From assembly GCA_964546285.1 (NCBI GenBank), contig CAZJJK010000080.1, positions 1-15,579 of the forward strand: a DNA stretch of 15,579 bases. Reading direction: 5' to 3'. Within the stretch, counting starts at the first letter, position 1. The number at the start of each line of letters is the position of its first letter. Origin of the DNA: CAZJJK01 sp964546285. GTDB taxonomy: Bacteria; Spirochaetota; Spirochaetia; Treponematales; Breznakiellaceae. The translations under genes and the position numbers were made by a program. Below are positions 1 to 6,907 of this stretch, in pieces. Under the pieces are notes generated by a model that did not search any database, was not told where the DNA came from, and saw only the letters and a program-made list of their open reading frames with translations.

Positions 1-26
1 TAGATTTTATAATGAAATCTCATCTA

Positions 27-55
27 TTGAATTTAGTTCTGACTGTCAGTATAGT
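27..55 (+). promoter_or_regulatory. Probable sigma70-type promoter of the kinase operon
   Basis: A -35 TTGAAT at 27-32 and a -10 TATAGT at 50-55 are separated by 17 bases. The predicted start is near 62, at the Shine-Dalgarno itself, so the leader would be very short. The spacer carries an 11-base palindrome CTGACTGTCAG (39-49) abutting the -10. GACAGTC at 66-72 is an inverted partner of GACTGTC at 41-47. These could be an operator or a hairpin. An alternative -10 TATAAT lies at 8-13, but its -35 would be outside the window. Confidence 0.5.
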
Positions 56-73
56 TTCCCTAAAGGACAGTCG

Positions 74-1468
74 ATGAACCTCAATGAGCCGACCATGGCG
101 CTTTTCCACTATTTTTTAGACACGCTAAATGGCGCCGTTTGGCTGTTCTTGTTGACCGGCGTCTCCTTCACGAGACAGAACATCCGCTTGACAATTTTCA
201 CAGTCGGCCTTTGTTTCAGCGCGGTCGCCGCCGCGATTCTTATGCGGGGGCTGGACCATTTCTCGCTTATCTACGCTCTATGCGTGCACCTTCCCTTCGT
301 TCTTTTCTTTACTTTCGGACTGCATCGTCCTTTCTCCTCAACCCTTATGGCGCATATCTTAACGTATTTCATGGGCGCTCCCCGCTTCGTTCTTGGCTAT
401 TTATCCGTTTTTTTATTCAAGCGGTTTGACCTTCCCTTGGACGACATGACAGCCATGCGCATCGGTTGGGCCATCACGGTGCCGCTTCTCTTCTGGCCCA
501 TCTACAAATTCCTTATACCCCCGCTACGCGGTCTGATAAGATATTCCTCTTCGGAACGGCCGTACCTCCTCGCGATACTCGGCTCCTGTTACGTTTTTTC
601 CCAAGCCTTGTTCGGATTGATGAGCCAGAATTTATGGTCGCAACTCTTTCTGCTTTTCTTCATCGCCTTCCTGGTAAGCCTTGTGGGCTATTCACGCAAA
701 CTCCAGGAGCTGAAAGAAAGCAATGAAAGGATGGTCGCCTATTCGGTGAAGAACGAAGCGCTAGCCTTTTACACAGAATCCCTAACTGGCTATCTTCAAG
801 ATACCGCCCGGCTCAGGCACGATCATCGCCATTTCCTGACGCTACTGGATATGTACGCGGACCAGGGCGATCTCCAGACCATCCGCGACCTGATCGGCGA
901 CAACCTCGCCGCGCTCGGCGCGAGTCCCGCCCGAGTGACGGGAAGCGATGTCGTAGACGCCATCATCACTTTATTCCGTAAAAAGGCCGAAGAGTTTGGA
1001 GTCTCTATAAAAATAACGGGCAAGGGACTCCTGAGCCTCCCCCTGCCGGAGAATGATCTCTGTCTCCTCCTGTCTAACGGTCTTGAAAACGCCATCAACG
1101 CGGCGCATCTTGCCGAGACAGGGAAGCGGAGTGTCATTTTATCCATATCGCGCAATGACGCAAACGGCACCGCGTGCCTGATCATACGAAATCCTTGCCC
1201 CAACAACCCGGCCTTTTCGGACGACGGTCTCCCCTTGAGCGCTAGGGGCAAAGGCCACGGATACGGAACGAGCAGTATGCGGACCATCGTGACTAAGAAC
1301 GGCGGACTCTGCGACTTCTCCGTGGAAAACAGCGAGTTCGTTTTTAGAGCCGCCTTCCTGCCCCGGAAAAACGCGGAGACGGGAGGCGGCTTCACCTCCA
1401 AACCGCGATTAGATCCTGTCGCTGTTGACAGTCTCTCGCGGGTGGCCACCCCGCGCGAGATAGGCTGA
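74..1468 (+). CDS. GHKL-type sensor histidine kinase (AgrC/ComD-like)
   Basis: Inner-membrane sensor kinase predicted to phosphorylate the LytTR regulator encoded next to it. Residues 1-206 are hydrophobic with about seven membrane spans. A short helical linker follows (about 207-245), then a phospho-acceptor motif RHDHRHF with the likely histidine at H249. The ATPase domain has an N-box NGLENAINA (335-343) and a G-box GKGHGYGTSSM (392-402). This architecture is typical of peptide-pheromone receptors of Gram-positive quorum sensing, but the ligand here is unknown. I see no adjacent pheromone precursor or AgrB-like processing gene. The start is supported by AAAGGA at 62-67, six bases before the ATG; M8 is a less likely alternative. 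The last 30 residues extend beyond the ATPase domain without a recognisable motif. Its stop overlaps the next start (TGATG), indicating translational coupling. Confidence 0.88.
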   Translation: MNLNEPTMALFHYFLDTLNGAVWLFLLTGVSFTRQNIRLTIFTVGLCFSAVAAAILMRGLDHFSLIYALCVHLPFVLFFTFGLHRPFSSTLMAHILTYFMGAPRFVLGYLSVFLFKRFDLPLDDMTAMRIGWAITVPLLFWPIYKFLIPPLRGLIRYSSSERPYLLAILGSCYVFSQALFGLMSQNLWSQLFLLFFIAFLVSLVGYSRKLQELKESNERMVAYSVKNEALAFYTESLTGYLQDTARLRHDHRHFLTLLDMYADQGDLQTIRDLIGDNLAALGASPARVTGSDVVDAIITLFRKKAEEFGVSIKITGKGLLSLPLPENDLCLLLSNGLENAINAAHLAETGKRSVILSISRNDANGTACLIIRNPCPNNPAFSDDGLPLSARGKGHGYGTSSMRTIVTKNGGLCDFSVENSEFVFRAAFLPRKNAETGGGFTSKPRLDPVAVDSLSRVATPREIG

Positions 1469-2199
1469 TGACCGGGAATACCATTACCGTCGCGGTATGC
1501 GACGATGACGCCTTCGCTTCGGCGGAGCTTGCGAGCTGGCTTTCCACGGCACCCCTGCCTCAAGGCTACCGCCTAATCACCGTCAAGACGTCTGACGGCG
1601 ACGAACTGCTACGCCGCTATCGAGACGGCGAACGCTTCGATATAATTTATCTCGATATGATGATGCCCGGCCTTGACGGCATTGAGACGGCTACAGCGCT
1701 CCGCGACAGCGGCGACGACTCCATCATCATCTGTCTCACCAGCTCGCCTGATTTCGCGGTTCAGTCATACCGTATTGACGCTTTCGACTACCTTATCAAA
1801 ACGCGGGGGAACTCCCAGCTGGAAGCCTCCTTCACTAAGGCGGTCGCGGCCCTAAGCACTAAAAAAAGCAAGCGGCTGCATATCAAGTCAAAAACAAGCA
1901 CCTACGCCATCCTATGCGGTAATATCGAATATATCGAGGTATTCTCAAAGAAGCTCTTCTACCACCTCATTTCAGGCAGGGTTATCGAATCCTACAAACC
2001 GATCCGGGAGCTGGAGAAACAACTCTCCGATCTATCCGAATTTTTTAAAATACATCGATCCATCATCGTCAATCTCGCATACCTCACCGAAATCGACCCC
2101 CATTTCGTCAGGACACTTTCCTCGGAAAGGCTTCCGGTCGCCCGAGGCAAATACGCCCAGCTGGCGAGGGCTTTCCTCCGCTACACAGCGAAAAGTTGA
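1468..2199 (+). CDS. LytTR-family response regulator, partner of the adjacent kinase
   Basis: Two-domain transcription factor. The receiver domain (about 6-130) has the acidic pocket D12/D13, phospho-acceptor D63 in YLDMMMPG, T91 and K111. The C-terminal LytTR DNA-binding domain (about 137-238) shows the family pattern: IEYIEVFSKK, then FFKIHRSIIVNLAYL, and a final basic segment ending LPVARGKYA. All phosphorelay residues are present, so it should be active. Its ATG overlaps the kinase stop by one base, so the two are almost certainly co-translated. LytTR proteins of this kind usually bind paired short direct repeats upstream of exported virulence, bacteriocin or adhesion genes. The targets here are not known; the neighbouring cytolysin-like operon is an obvious candidate by position only. 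Confidence 0.9.
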   Translation: MTGNTITVAVCDDDAFASAELASWLSTAPLPQGYRLITVKTSDGDELLRRYRDGERFDIIYLDMMMPGLDGIETATALRDSGDDSIIICLTSSPDFAVQSYRIDAFDYLIKTRGNSQLEASFTKAVAALSTKKSKRLHIKSKTSTYAILCGNIEYIEVFSKKLFYHLISGRVIESYKPIRELEKQLSDLSEFFKIHRSIIVNLAYLTEIDPHFVRTLSSERLPVARGKYAQLARAFLRYTAKS

Positions 2200-2202
2200 A
2201 TC

Positions 2203-2231
2203 TTGCGATCATCATAGTATTTTGATAAAAT
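2203..2231 (+). promoter_or_regulatory. Candidate promoter giving a leaderless mRNA for the second regulator
   Basis: TTGCGA at 2203-2208 and TAAAAT at 2226-2231 are spaced by 17 bases. The -10 ends seven bases before the ATG at 2239, so transcription would begin at or next to the start codon. No Shine-Dalgarno-like sequence lies in the AT-rich 2218-2238. The second regulator may therefore be made from its own leaderless transcript as well as by read-through from the kinase operon. Confidence 0.4.
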
Positions 2232-2238
2232 AAATATT

Positions 2239-2976
2239 ATGGAATTATCCATTGCTCTATGCGACGATACTCCCGCCTTCTTGGATAAGTTAGCGTCGCA
2301 AGTCCAGGCCTACGCGAGGGAGCATGCCGATGCGCTTTCGGTAAGGTACCGCCTTTTTCATTCGGGCGTTGAGCTGATGGCGGCGTGCGAAAGCGGTCGT
2401 CATTTCGATGTGGTTCTGCTCGACATCATTATGCCGCTCGCCAGCGGCATAGAAACGGCCAAAGTTATCAGAACCCTGGATAAAGCGGTCCGCATTATTT
2501 TTTTGACTTCGTCCCCCGAATACGCGCTGGAATCGTACCGTGTCAAGGCTTTTTCCTACCTGCTCAAGACCTACCAGGAGCGGGAGCTTTTCAGCCTGCT
2601 TGATGAAGCCGCGGCGGACGCTTGGCGATCCATTGACACCGAGCTCGTCGTAAAAAGCCGTGCGGGGCTGCGGCGCCTGCCCCTCTCCGGCCTTGTCGGT
2701 CTGGAGGTGTTCCGTAAGAAGCTGACCTTCCACACGCTCGATGGCGCCGAATACGAATTCACTGGAACCCTCGCGGAAGTGGAGCGGGATTTGCTTGTCG
2801 ATACGCGTTTTTTTAAGCCGCATCGTTCTTTCATCATCAATATGGACCATATCGCCGGGTTCGAGCCGTACTCGGCCGTGATGGCGACGGGGTGGCGCGT
2901 GCCCATCCCAAGGGAAAACTACGCTAAGGCCAAAGCCGACTATCTTTCGTACGCCTGTTCCAGAAGCGGCGCGTAA
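2239..2976 (+). CDS. Second LytTR-family response regulator
   Basis: A paralogue of the preceding regulator with the same architecture and length (245 against 243 residues). The receiver domain has D9/D10, phospho-acceptor D62 in LLDIIMP, T90 in FLTSSP and K110. The LytTR domain (about 134-236) carries LVGLEVFRKKLTFH and FFKPHRSFIINMDHI, closely matching the first regulator (FFKIHRSIIVNLAYL). The gene lies 39 bases behind the first regulator with no Shine-Dalgarno. No second kinase is present, so either one kinase serves two regulators or this one gets phosphate elsewhere. The similarity suggests a local duplication followed by divergence. It is followed by the bidirectional terminator. Confidence 0.9.
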   Translation: MELSIALCDDTPAFLDKLASQVQAYAREHADALSVRYRLFHSGVELMAACESGRHFDVVLLDIIMPLASGIETAKVIRTLDKAVRIIFLTSSPEYALESYRVKAFSYLLKTYQERELFSLLDEAAADAWRSIDTELVVKSRAGLRRLPLSGLVGLEVFRKKLTFHTLDGAEYEFTGTLAEVERDLLVDTRFFKPHRSFIINMDHIAGFEPYSAVMATGWRVPIPRENYAKAKADYLSYACSRSGA

Positions 2977-3046
2977 AAAAACGCTTAGCCCCTCGTTTTC
3001 GTGACAGCGCCATTCGGTCTGTCGTCTTATCTACTGGCCACTCTAT

Positions 3047-3105
3047 AAAAACGCTCAAGAGGCCAGCCTCCGCAAGGCGGCGCGGGCCTCTTGAGCGCTA
3101 TTTTT
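3047..3105. terminator. Bidirectional rho-independent terminator
   Basis: A perfect 13-bp stem joins CGCTCAAGAGGCC (3052-3064) and GGCCTCTTGAGCG (3085-3097), with a 20-base GC-rich loop. TTTTT follows on the + strand (3101-3105) and AAAAA precedes it (3047-3051), giving a T-run for the - strand as well. It sits between the convergent second regulator and the cytolysin-like gene, directly after the latter's stop codon, so it can end both transcripts. Confidence 0.93.
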
Positions 3106-4998
3106 CTAATACTTCGGTGTAACGCTCACTCTGATGTGGAATTCGATATACTCGCCCTTGCCCTTCTTGTAGTCGGACTTGATCACGTAGGTTTTCGTCT
3201 GCCCGGAAAGATCGCCGAGCGAAATGTCCAGATCGACATCCTTGAAGGACTCGTCGCCCGAATTGTCGTCCTCGCGCAGACCGCGGCCTTTGAGCCTAAG
3301 CATGGAATTCCGGATGGTTGGCAGATTCAAGGAGATCACGTCCGCCCGGTTATTGTCGGAAATCTCACGCACCACATAGGTTCTTTTCTCGTTGTAAGAC
3401 CAGAAGGGGCCCTTATCCAATTCCTGGCCGTTATCAACAAGGTACGCCCGGAAGTCGCCGTAGAATTCAGCCTCGCTGCCGTTATCGTCCACCCTAGACA
3501 CAAACTTATACAGCTCGGCCTTAACGTCGTAGCCCTTGCCCACCACGGTTTCGGTGCTGGTAAGGGGGTACGAGCCGGCAAACTTGATGTTGGCGATGGA
3601 GTTGTCGTCCACGAAACGGAGCTTGTAGGCTACTATCTTGCCGGGATTGTCCCGCGAGAAGCTGTCTTCCGTCAGCATGGCCATGAAGCTGTCTATGCCT
3701 GTAGCGACCTTGGAACCGCCGATGACGGTGATGTTGATAGTTGTGTTGCGCTTGATGCGGTTGTAGTCGGTTTCCAGATCGGCGTTGAAGTCCACATTAG
3801 CCAGTTTAGCGCTCGCCGCCGCCTCCAGGGTAGTCTTGATGGTATTCCAGGACTCGGTGGATTCCACGGACAGGTAGGCCAGGCGGCCATAGGCGACCGA
3901 AGAAACGTAGACCGGGCGGTAGCCGTTGAAGTCGGCCACGTTGAAATTCTCGAAGAGGAAGGTGTCGCGGCCCTGGTCGATATCCACGGTGTAGAAGGTT
4001 TGCATGAACTTCACCAGGTACTTGTTGCGTTTATCGCCCTTACCCCAGGTGAAGCCGCCCTTGACGCTGGCTTCAACGATCGGGTTGGAATACGACACGC
4101 CGGCGTTGAACTTGACGGTGAAATCGGATTCCTCGGAAACCGAGATTTCCTCAAAGGTGAAGGAGGTGGACGCGCCGCCGGCGATTTTTCCAAGAATGCG
4201 GTTGTGCACGTCGCGGAAGTTGGACAGGGTGGGTATGAAGGTTTCCGATACCGCGCCTTTGGCGCCGGTAAGGTCGTAGGAGATCTTCACCGGACGCTTG
4301 ACGCCTTTCATGAATTCCAGGTAGGTACCGTCGTCCAGGCTTTCGCCGTAAATGACCGAACCGGGATAGATAACATCGGCGCCTGGATTTAAGAGGACAG
4401 ATTTATCAAAGGTGGCGCTGGCCTCGTACATCGCGGTCTTGCGGATATAGGTGACCGGCGCTCCGGTATCGTCAAAGCCCTGTTCCGGAGCGGCGACCTG
4501 TTCACTGCCCGGCACGGCGGTTTCGCTGAGTATGGTACCGGGTTTGTTCGTCGCTGTCTCTGGGTCTTTTAGGCCTTGCAGTTGCTGGATGAGGCTGTCG
4601 ATATTCGCTGTCGGAACAACGACGACCGCGGGTTGCGCGGGTTGGACCGGTTGCGGAGCCACTTGGGCCGCTCCGGTCGCTTTCAGGATAACCGGCAGGG
4701 TCACGTTTCCGGTTAAGCTGAGTTGGACCGAAGAACTGGCGTACCCATAGGCCGATGCGGTGACCTGATAGACGCCCGCGGGGAGTGTCCAGACGTTGTT
4801 GGCGGCGGCCATGTTGTTCACCAACACCATGGCGTTGGCGGGCGTGGGCACGACTTGGAGTTTGTACATCGCGGCCGGCAGGACCGGCGCGACTGGCGCC
4901 GGCGCGCTTGGACGGCCGGTGCGCTGGGCGAAGGCCAGCCCCCCGACGATCAGAAACAGAACGAAGGCGGCGCAAATAGCGCGTGAAAGCTTATTCAT
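3106..4998 (-). CDS. Secreted cholesterol-dependent-cytolysin-like protein with N-terminal PEGA domain
   Basis: Predicted exported pore-forming protein. A signal peptide ends at AFA-Q (about residue 24). A PEGA-like beta domain follows (about 44-108), then a Pro/Gln/Val-rich linker (about 110-130) and a less conserved stretch to about 185. From about 190 it tracks the thiol-activated cytolysin family: IYPGSVIYG (210-218), FMQTFYTVDI (331-340), RPVYVSSVAYGR (361-372), INITVIGG (421-428), ATGIDSFM, then DNPGKIVAYKLRFVDDNSIA. The equivalent family landmarks in pneumolysin, recalled from memory, are YPGALL, YYTV and VYISSVAYGR. The C-terminal part (about 480-630) corresponds to domain 4. Where classical members have the Cys/Trp-rich undecapeptide, this one has KGRGLREDDNS (570-580); the mature protein has no cysteine and I see no threonine-leucine sterol pair. 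Membrane recognition is thus probably not classical. SD AAAGGA overlaps the upstream stop codon (13-base gap), so it is co-expressed with the lipoprotein gene. A non-lytic surface role remains possible. Confidence 0.8.
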   Translation of the reverse strand: MNKLSRAICAAFVLFLIVGGLAFAQRTGRPSAPAPVAPVLPAAMYKLQVVPTPANAMVLVNNMAAANNVWTLPAGVYQVTASAYGYASSSVQLSLTGNVTLPVILKATGAAQVAPQPVQPAQPAVVVVPTANIDSLIQQLQGLKDPETATNKPGTILSETAVPGSEQVAAPEQGFDDTGAPVTYIRKTAMYEASATFDKSVLLNPGADVIYPGSVIYGESLDDGTYLEFMKGVKRPVKISYDLTGAKGAVSETFIPTLSNFRDVHNRILGKIAGGASTSFTFEEISVSEESDFTVKFNAGVSYSNPIVEASVKGGFTWGKGDKRNKYLVKFMQTFYTVDIDQGRDTFLFENFNVADFNGYRPVYVSSVAYGRLAYLSVESTESWNTIKTTLEAAASAKLANVDFNADLETDYNRIKRNTTINITVIGGSKVATGIDSFMAMLTEDSFSRDNPGKIVAYKLRFVDDNSIANIKFAGSYPLTSTETVVGKGYDVKAELYKFVSRVDDNGSEAEFYGDFRAYLVDNGQELDKGPFWSYNEKRTYVVREISDNNRADVISLNLPTIRNSMLRLKGRGLREDDNSGDESFKDVDLDISLGDLSGQTKTYVIKSDYKKGKGEYIEFHIRVSVTPKY

Positions 4999-5011
4999 AC
5001 GTAATATTCCT

Positions 5012-6073
5012 TTATTCGTAGGTGCTGACCGGCAAACCGGCCGCTACCGGTCCATAAGCGCGAACAGCGCTGTCGCTCATGATTTCGGTCCAGGACGTGG
5101 CGGCGTTGGTGGCGTTGCCAGACATATCTATGACCGCCATACGGAGAATTTTTTCCGCCGTGTTGAAGGGGACATAGTAGCTGCCCAAGTGCACCGCGTC
5201 CTGGAAGACGTGAACCGTGGTGCCGGACGGGATTACGTCAGTATCGGCGCCTTCGATCAGTCCGGTGGTTCCGTTCGGCTTATTGAAAGCGTTTACGTAA
5301 ACACGGAAGTCGCCGGCATTTTGAACGCCTTCAACGTAAGGCGTCGGATCGATAATCGGCGCGCCGTCAGCCTCATACACGGAAACGCATTCCACCAGCG
5401 GAATGGACGTGTCGAAATTGGTGGGGTCAGCGGTTTCATTGGTGACATCGCGGTCAAGCGTTACAGTGAACGCGGGACTGGTATCGGGCTGAAGATAGGT
5501 GGCGCTGGGCTGATAATAGCCGACATGACCGGCGGAATAGCCGTCGGCAGCCAGGGCGTCGGGATCGTCGTTCAACAGGGTACCGCCATAGGTCATGTGC
5601 AGGTCCATATCCGTCTCGCGGTTGGTCCAGGTCATGATTACAGTGACGACGCCGGCCTGAGCGGCCGGGAAGGCGACATAGTCGGGGAGGGCCGTGCTGT
5701 CAGCGCTGATAGCGACCGTCATGGACGGCAGGAAAACCCACCCGTCCTTCCGGGCGCTGAGACTGTAGACACCGTTAGGGACATCGGCGAATGAGTATTG
5801 TCCCGCGCTATCGGCATTGGCGGAAAATGAAGATCCGTCGCGCTCGCTGACCAAGCTAAGCTCGGCGGAAGCGAGGGTTTCATCGGTATTAGCCGAATTG
5901 ACCCAATAATCGTCGGTGGAGGCGGCCTTAGCGTTAACCACGCGGCCGCTGACGGCATAAACGGCATCGACGGGCGTTATCTTCTCAAGAAATGAAAGAT
6001 CGCAAGCCGCGAGGCCAAGAATGAATAAGGCGGCGGAGGCAAGGGATAATATCCTCGTAACCGTGTTTTTCAA
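5012..6073 (-). CDS. Lipoprotein with Ig-like and DUF2135/YfaP-like regions, first gene of the cytolysin-like operon
   Basis: Predicted lipoprotein of 353 residues. A hydrophobic leader ends in the lipobox GLAAC, with acylated cysteine C24 followed by Asp. Residues about 65-136 resemble a carboxypeptidase-regulatory or prealbumin-like fold (GQYSFADVPNGVYSLSARKDGW). From about 141 comes TVIMTWTNRETDMDLHMTYGG, the W-x-D-x-D-LH signature of secreted YfaP/DUF2135-like beta domains that may bind metal. No enzyme motif is seen. The start is TTG (complement of 6071-6073), supported by AAAGGAG ending seven bases upstream; no better ATG is near. The downstream cytolysin-like gene begins 13 bases after its stop, so the two form an operon. 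Roles as anchor, chaperone, receptor-binding partner or self-protection factor are all inference. Confidence 0.82.
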   Translation of the reverse strand: MKNTVTRILSLASAALFILGLAACDLSFLEKITPVDAVYAVSGRVVNAKAASTDDYWVNSANTDETLASAELSLVSERDGSSFSANADSAGQYSFADVPNGVYSLSARKDGWVFLPSMTVAISADSTALPDYVAFPAAQAGVVTVIMTWTNRETDMDLHMTYGGTLLNDDPDALAADGYSAGHVGYYQPSATYLQPDTSPAFTVTLDRDVTNETADPTNFDTSIPLVECVSVYEADGAPIIDPTPYVEGVQNAGDFRVYVNAFNKPNGTTGLIEGADTDVIPSGTTVHVFQDAVHLGSYYVPFNTAEKILRMAVIDMSGNATNAATSWTEIMSDSAVRAYGPVAAGLPVSTYE

Positions 6074-6103
6074 GTAGTGCTCCTTTGCGGGTAGCGTCTA
6101 AGA

Positions 6104-6164
6104 TAAGGGGGTAAAGAGACGTCCGCGTAAGGAAGTATATGGCTAAGGGGACTAATCTAAGGGC
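6104..6164 (-). repeat. Recurring TAAGGG motif in the leader or promoter of the lipoprotein-cytolysin operon
   Basis: TAAGGGG occurs at 6104-6110 and 6144-6150, TAAGGGC at 6158-6164, and a weaker TAAGGAA at 6128-6134 on the + strand. The operon reads the complement CCCTTA. Two copies lie in the similar context CTAAGATAAGGGG and CTAATCTAAGGG. Spacings of 24, 16 and 14 are irregular. They could be binding sites for a regulator, but short G-rich motifs also recur by chance. Confidence 0.25.
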
Positions 6165-6181
6165 TGTCCCGCCTGAAACTG

Positions 6182-6308
6182 TAATGAAACGGCCTCAATC
6201 ATCATCCGAACAGCCGGTCCTTAATGGTGGCGGGCTTTCCTCTGGGCGGCATACGCGGAACGAGCCATCGGGCTGCGCGGAACGAGCGGAATAATGAAAG
6301 CGCCTCAA
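6182..6308 (+). repeat. Imperfect 17-base direct repeat enclosing a 12-base direct repeat
   Basis: TAATGAAACGGCCTCAA (6182-6198) and TAATGAAAGCGCCTCAA (6292-6308) match at 15 of 17 positions, 110 bases apart. Between them CGCGGAACGAGC occurs exactly twice, at 6254-6265 and 6276-6287, 22 bases apart. The arrangement suggests a small duplicated or mobile-derived segment inside the gap rather than a gene. Confidence 0.5.
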
Positions 6309-6348
6309 CGAAGATTATTGAAACACATATCTCATATACGCACCTTTT

Positions 6349-6364
6349 CCGGAGCAAGCTCCGG
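6349..6364. repeat. Perfect hairpin CCGGAGC-AA-GCTCCGG
   Basis: Seven-base perfect arms surround two central bases. No T-run follows on either strand; TTTT precedes it on +, which becomes AAAA after the stem on -. It is therefore unlikely to be a terminator. It may be a repeat end or a structured RNA element. Confidence 0.45.
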
Positions 6365-6409
6365 GGTATGGAAAGCCGCCTTCCAATCAAGTCGCATAAG
6401 AAAAACTAA

Positions 6410-6427
6410 CTGCTGCCAATTCTGTTG
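6410..6427 (+). repeat. Dispersed 18-base element, copy 1
   Basis: CTGCTGCCAATTCTGTTG here matches CTGCTGCCAATATTGTTG at 15415-15432 in 16 of 18 positions, in the same orientation. Both copies lie in AT-rich gene-free DNA about 9 kb apart. The significance is unknown. Confidence 0.35.
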
Positions 6428-6643
6428 AAGCCTAGAACCGCTGATCGCCACAAAAACGACAATATATAGCTACGTTATTCTCTGACTATTATTTTTAATT
6501 ACCTGGTACATGAACCTTAACCCACGGTAGTTCCCCTCTGCTTAATATCTACATTGACAGGCTAGATAATCGCAGCCAGGGACTCGATATTGCAGGGTAA
6601 TTAACGGTCAAAAAAGGTCTGTCTAAAGCTGGTTTCTCTCCCT

Positions 6644-6707
6644 ATCCTGTGTATTTACATACTCTTGTTATGTATGTATTTACACTTTTATTGTTTTACA
6701 ACAGGAT
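6644..6707. repeat. Nested inverted and direct repeats
   Basis: Outer arms ATCCTGT (6644-6650) and ACAGGAT (6701-6707) are exact inverted partners. Inside, TACATAC (6656-6662) pairs with GTATGTA (6672-6678) around a nine-base loop. TGTATTTACA is repeated exactly at 6650-6659 and 6675-6684. It could be a regulator site or a folded RNA. No promoter for a transcript was found with confidence. Confidence 0.4.
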
Positions 6708-6862
6708 TGGTAGCAGTACATAAGGAAAACACGCTTCCCAAAGTGCCAGACTTTAAAACCCGACAGAGGCGATAAGAGTGTTTTTGCATGTATTGTATAT
6801 AGATAATAGCTATAGAACCGTTAGAGGCTCATGCGAAAGCAAGCGGCTTTCTCATAGACTTC

Positions 6863-6900
6863 AAAAACCTACATTTCGGGACACGAGACGGTCTGTCTCG
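6863..6900 (-). terminator. Possible weak terminator of the PEGA-barrel gene
   Basis: A six-base stem CGAGAC (6884-6889) with GTCTCG (6895-6900) lies just past the stop codon on the - strand. The nearest T-run on that strand (complement of AAAAA, 6863-6867) is about 16 bases beyond the stem, so it is not a standard rho-independent terminator. Confidence 0.25.
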
Positions 6901-6907
6901 CGCTTGC

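Larger units (their letters stand above)
6087..6907. other. Long non-coding gap with repeats, AT-rich in its right half
   Basis: About 820 bases with no credible gene. Open frames of 61-62 codons on both strands at about 6202-6409 overlap each other, lack good ribosome sites and read as low-complexity, so I reject them. The left 110 bases hold the leader and promoter region of the lipoprotein-cytolysin operon, with TATACT as a possible - strand -10 at about 6134-6139. The centre (6182-6364) holds the repeats listed separately. The right part (6400-6900) is AT-rich with short direct and inverted repeats. TTGACA occurs at 6554-6559 but has no matching -10. The gap may be a decayed gene, a small mobile remnant or an unrecognised RNA locus. 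Confidence 0.6.

Noticed and set aside
823..1563. 246-codon open frame on - opposite the kinase
   Set aside because: Covers the conserved kinase domain and the coupled start of the regulator; basic low-complexity translation.
3091..4392. 433-codon open frame on + opposite the cytolysin-like gene
   Set aside because: It runs antisense to a gene with signal peptide, family motifs, SD and terminator; its composition is a mirror of that gene's codon bias and no domain is recognisable.
4796..5794. 332-codon open frame on + across the lipoprotein-cytolysin junction
   Set aside because: Antisense to two supported genes, no family motif, no separate promoter or terminator.
6172..6182. LytTR-type site (TACAGTTTCA on the - strand)
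   Set aside because: Only a partial match to the AgrA-type consensus and no second repeat at the usual spacing of about 21 bases.
6202..6409. Two overlapping 61-62 codon frames on opposite strands
   Set aside because: No SD, no similarity recognised, and they overlap direct repeats and a hairpin, as expected of repeat DNA.
6554..6559. Consensus -35 TTGACA in the long gap
   Set aside because: No acceptable -10 at 15-19 bases and no gene behind it.
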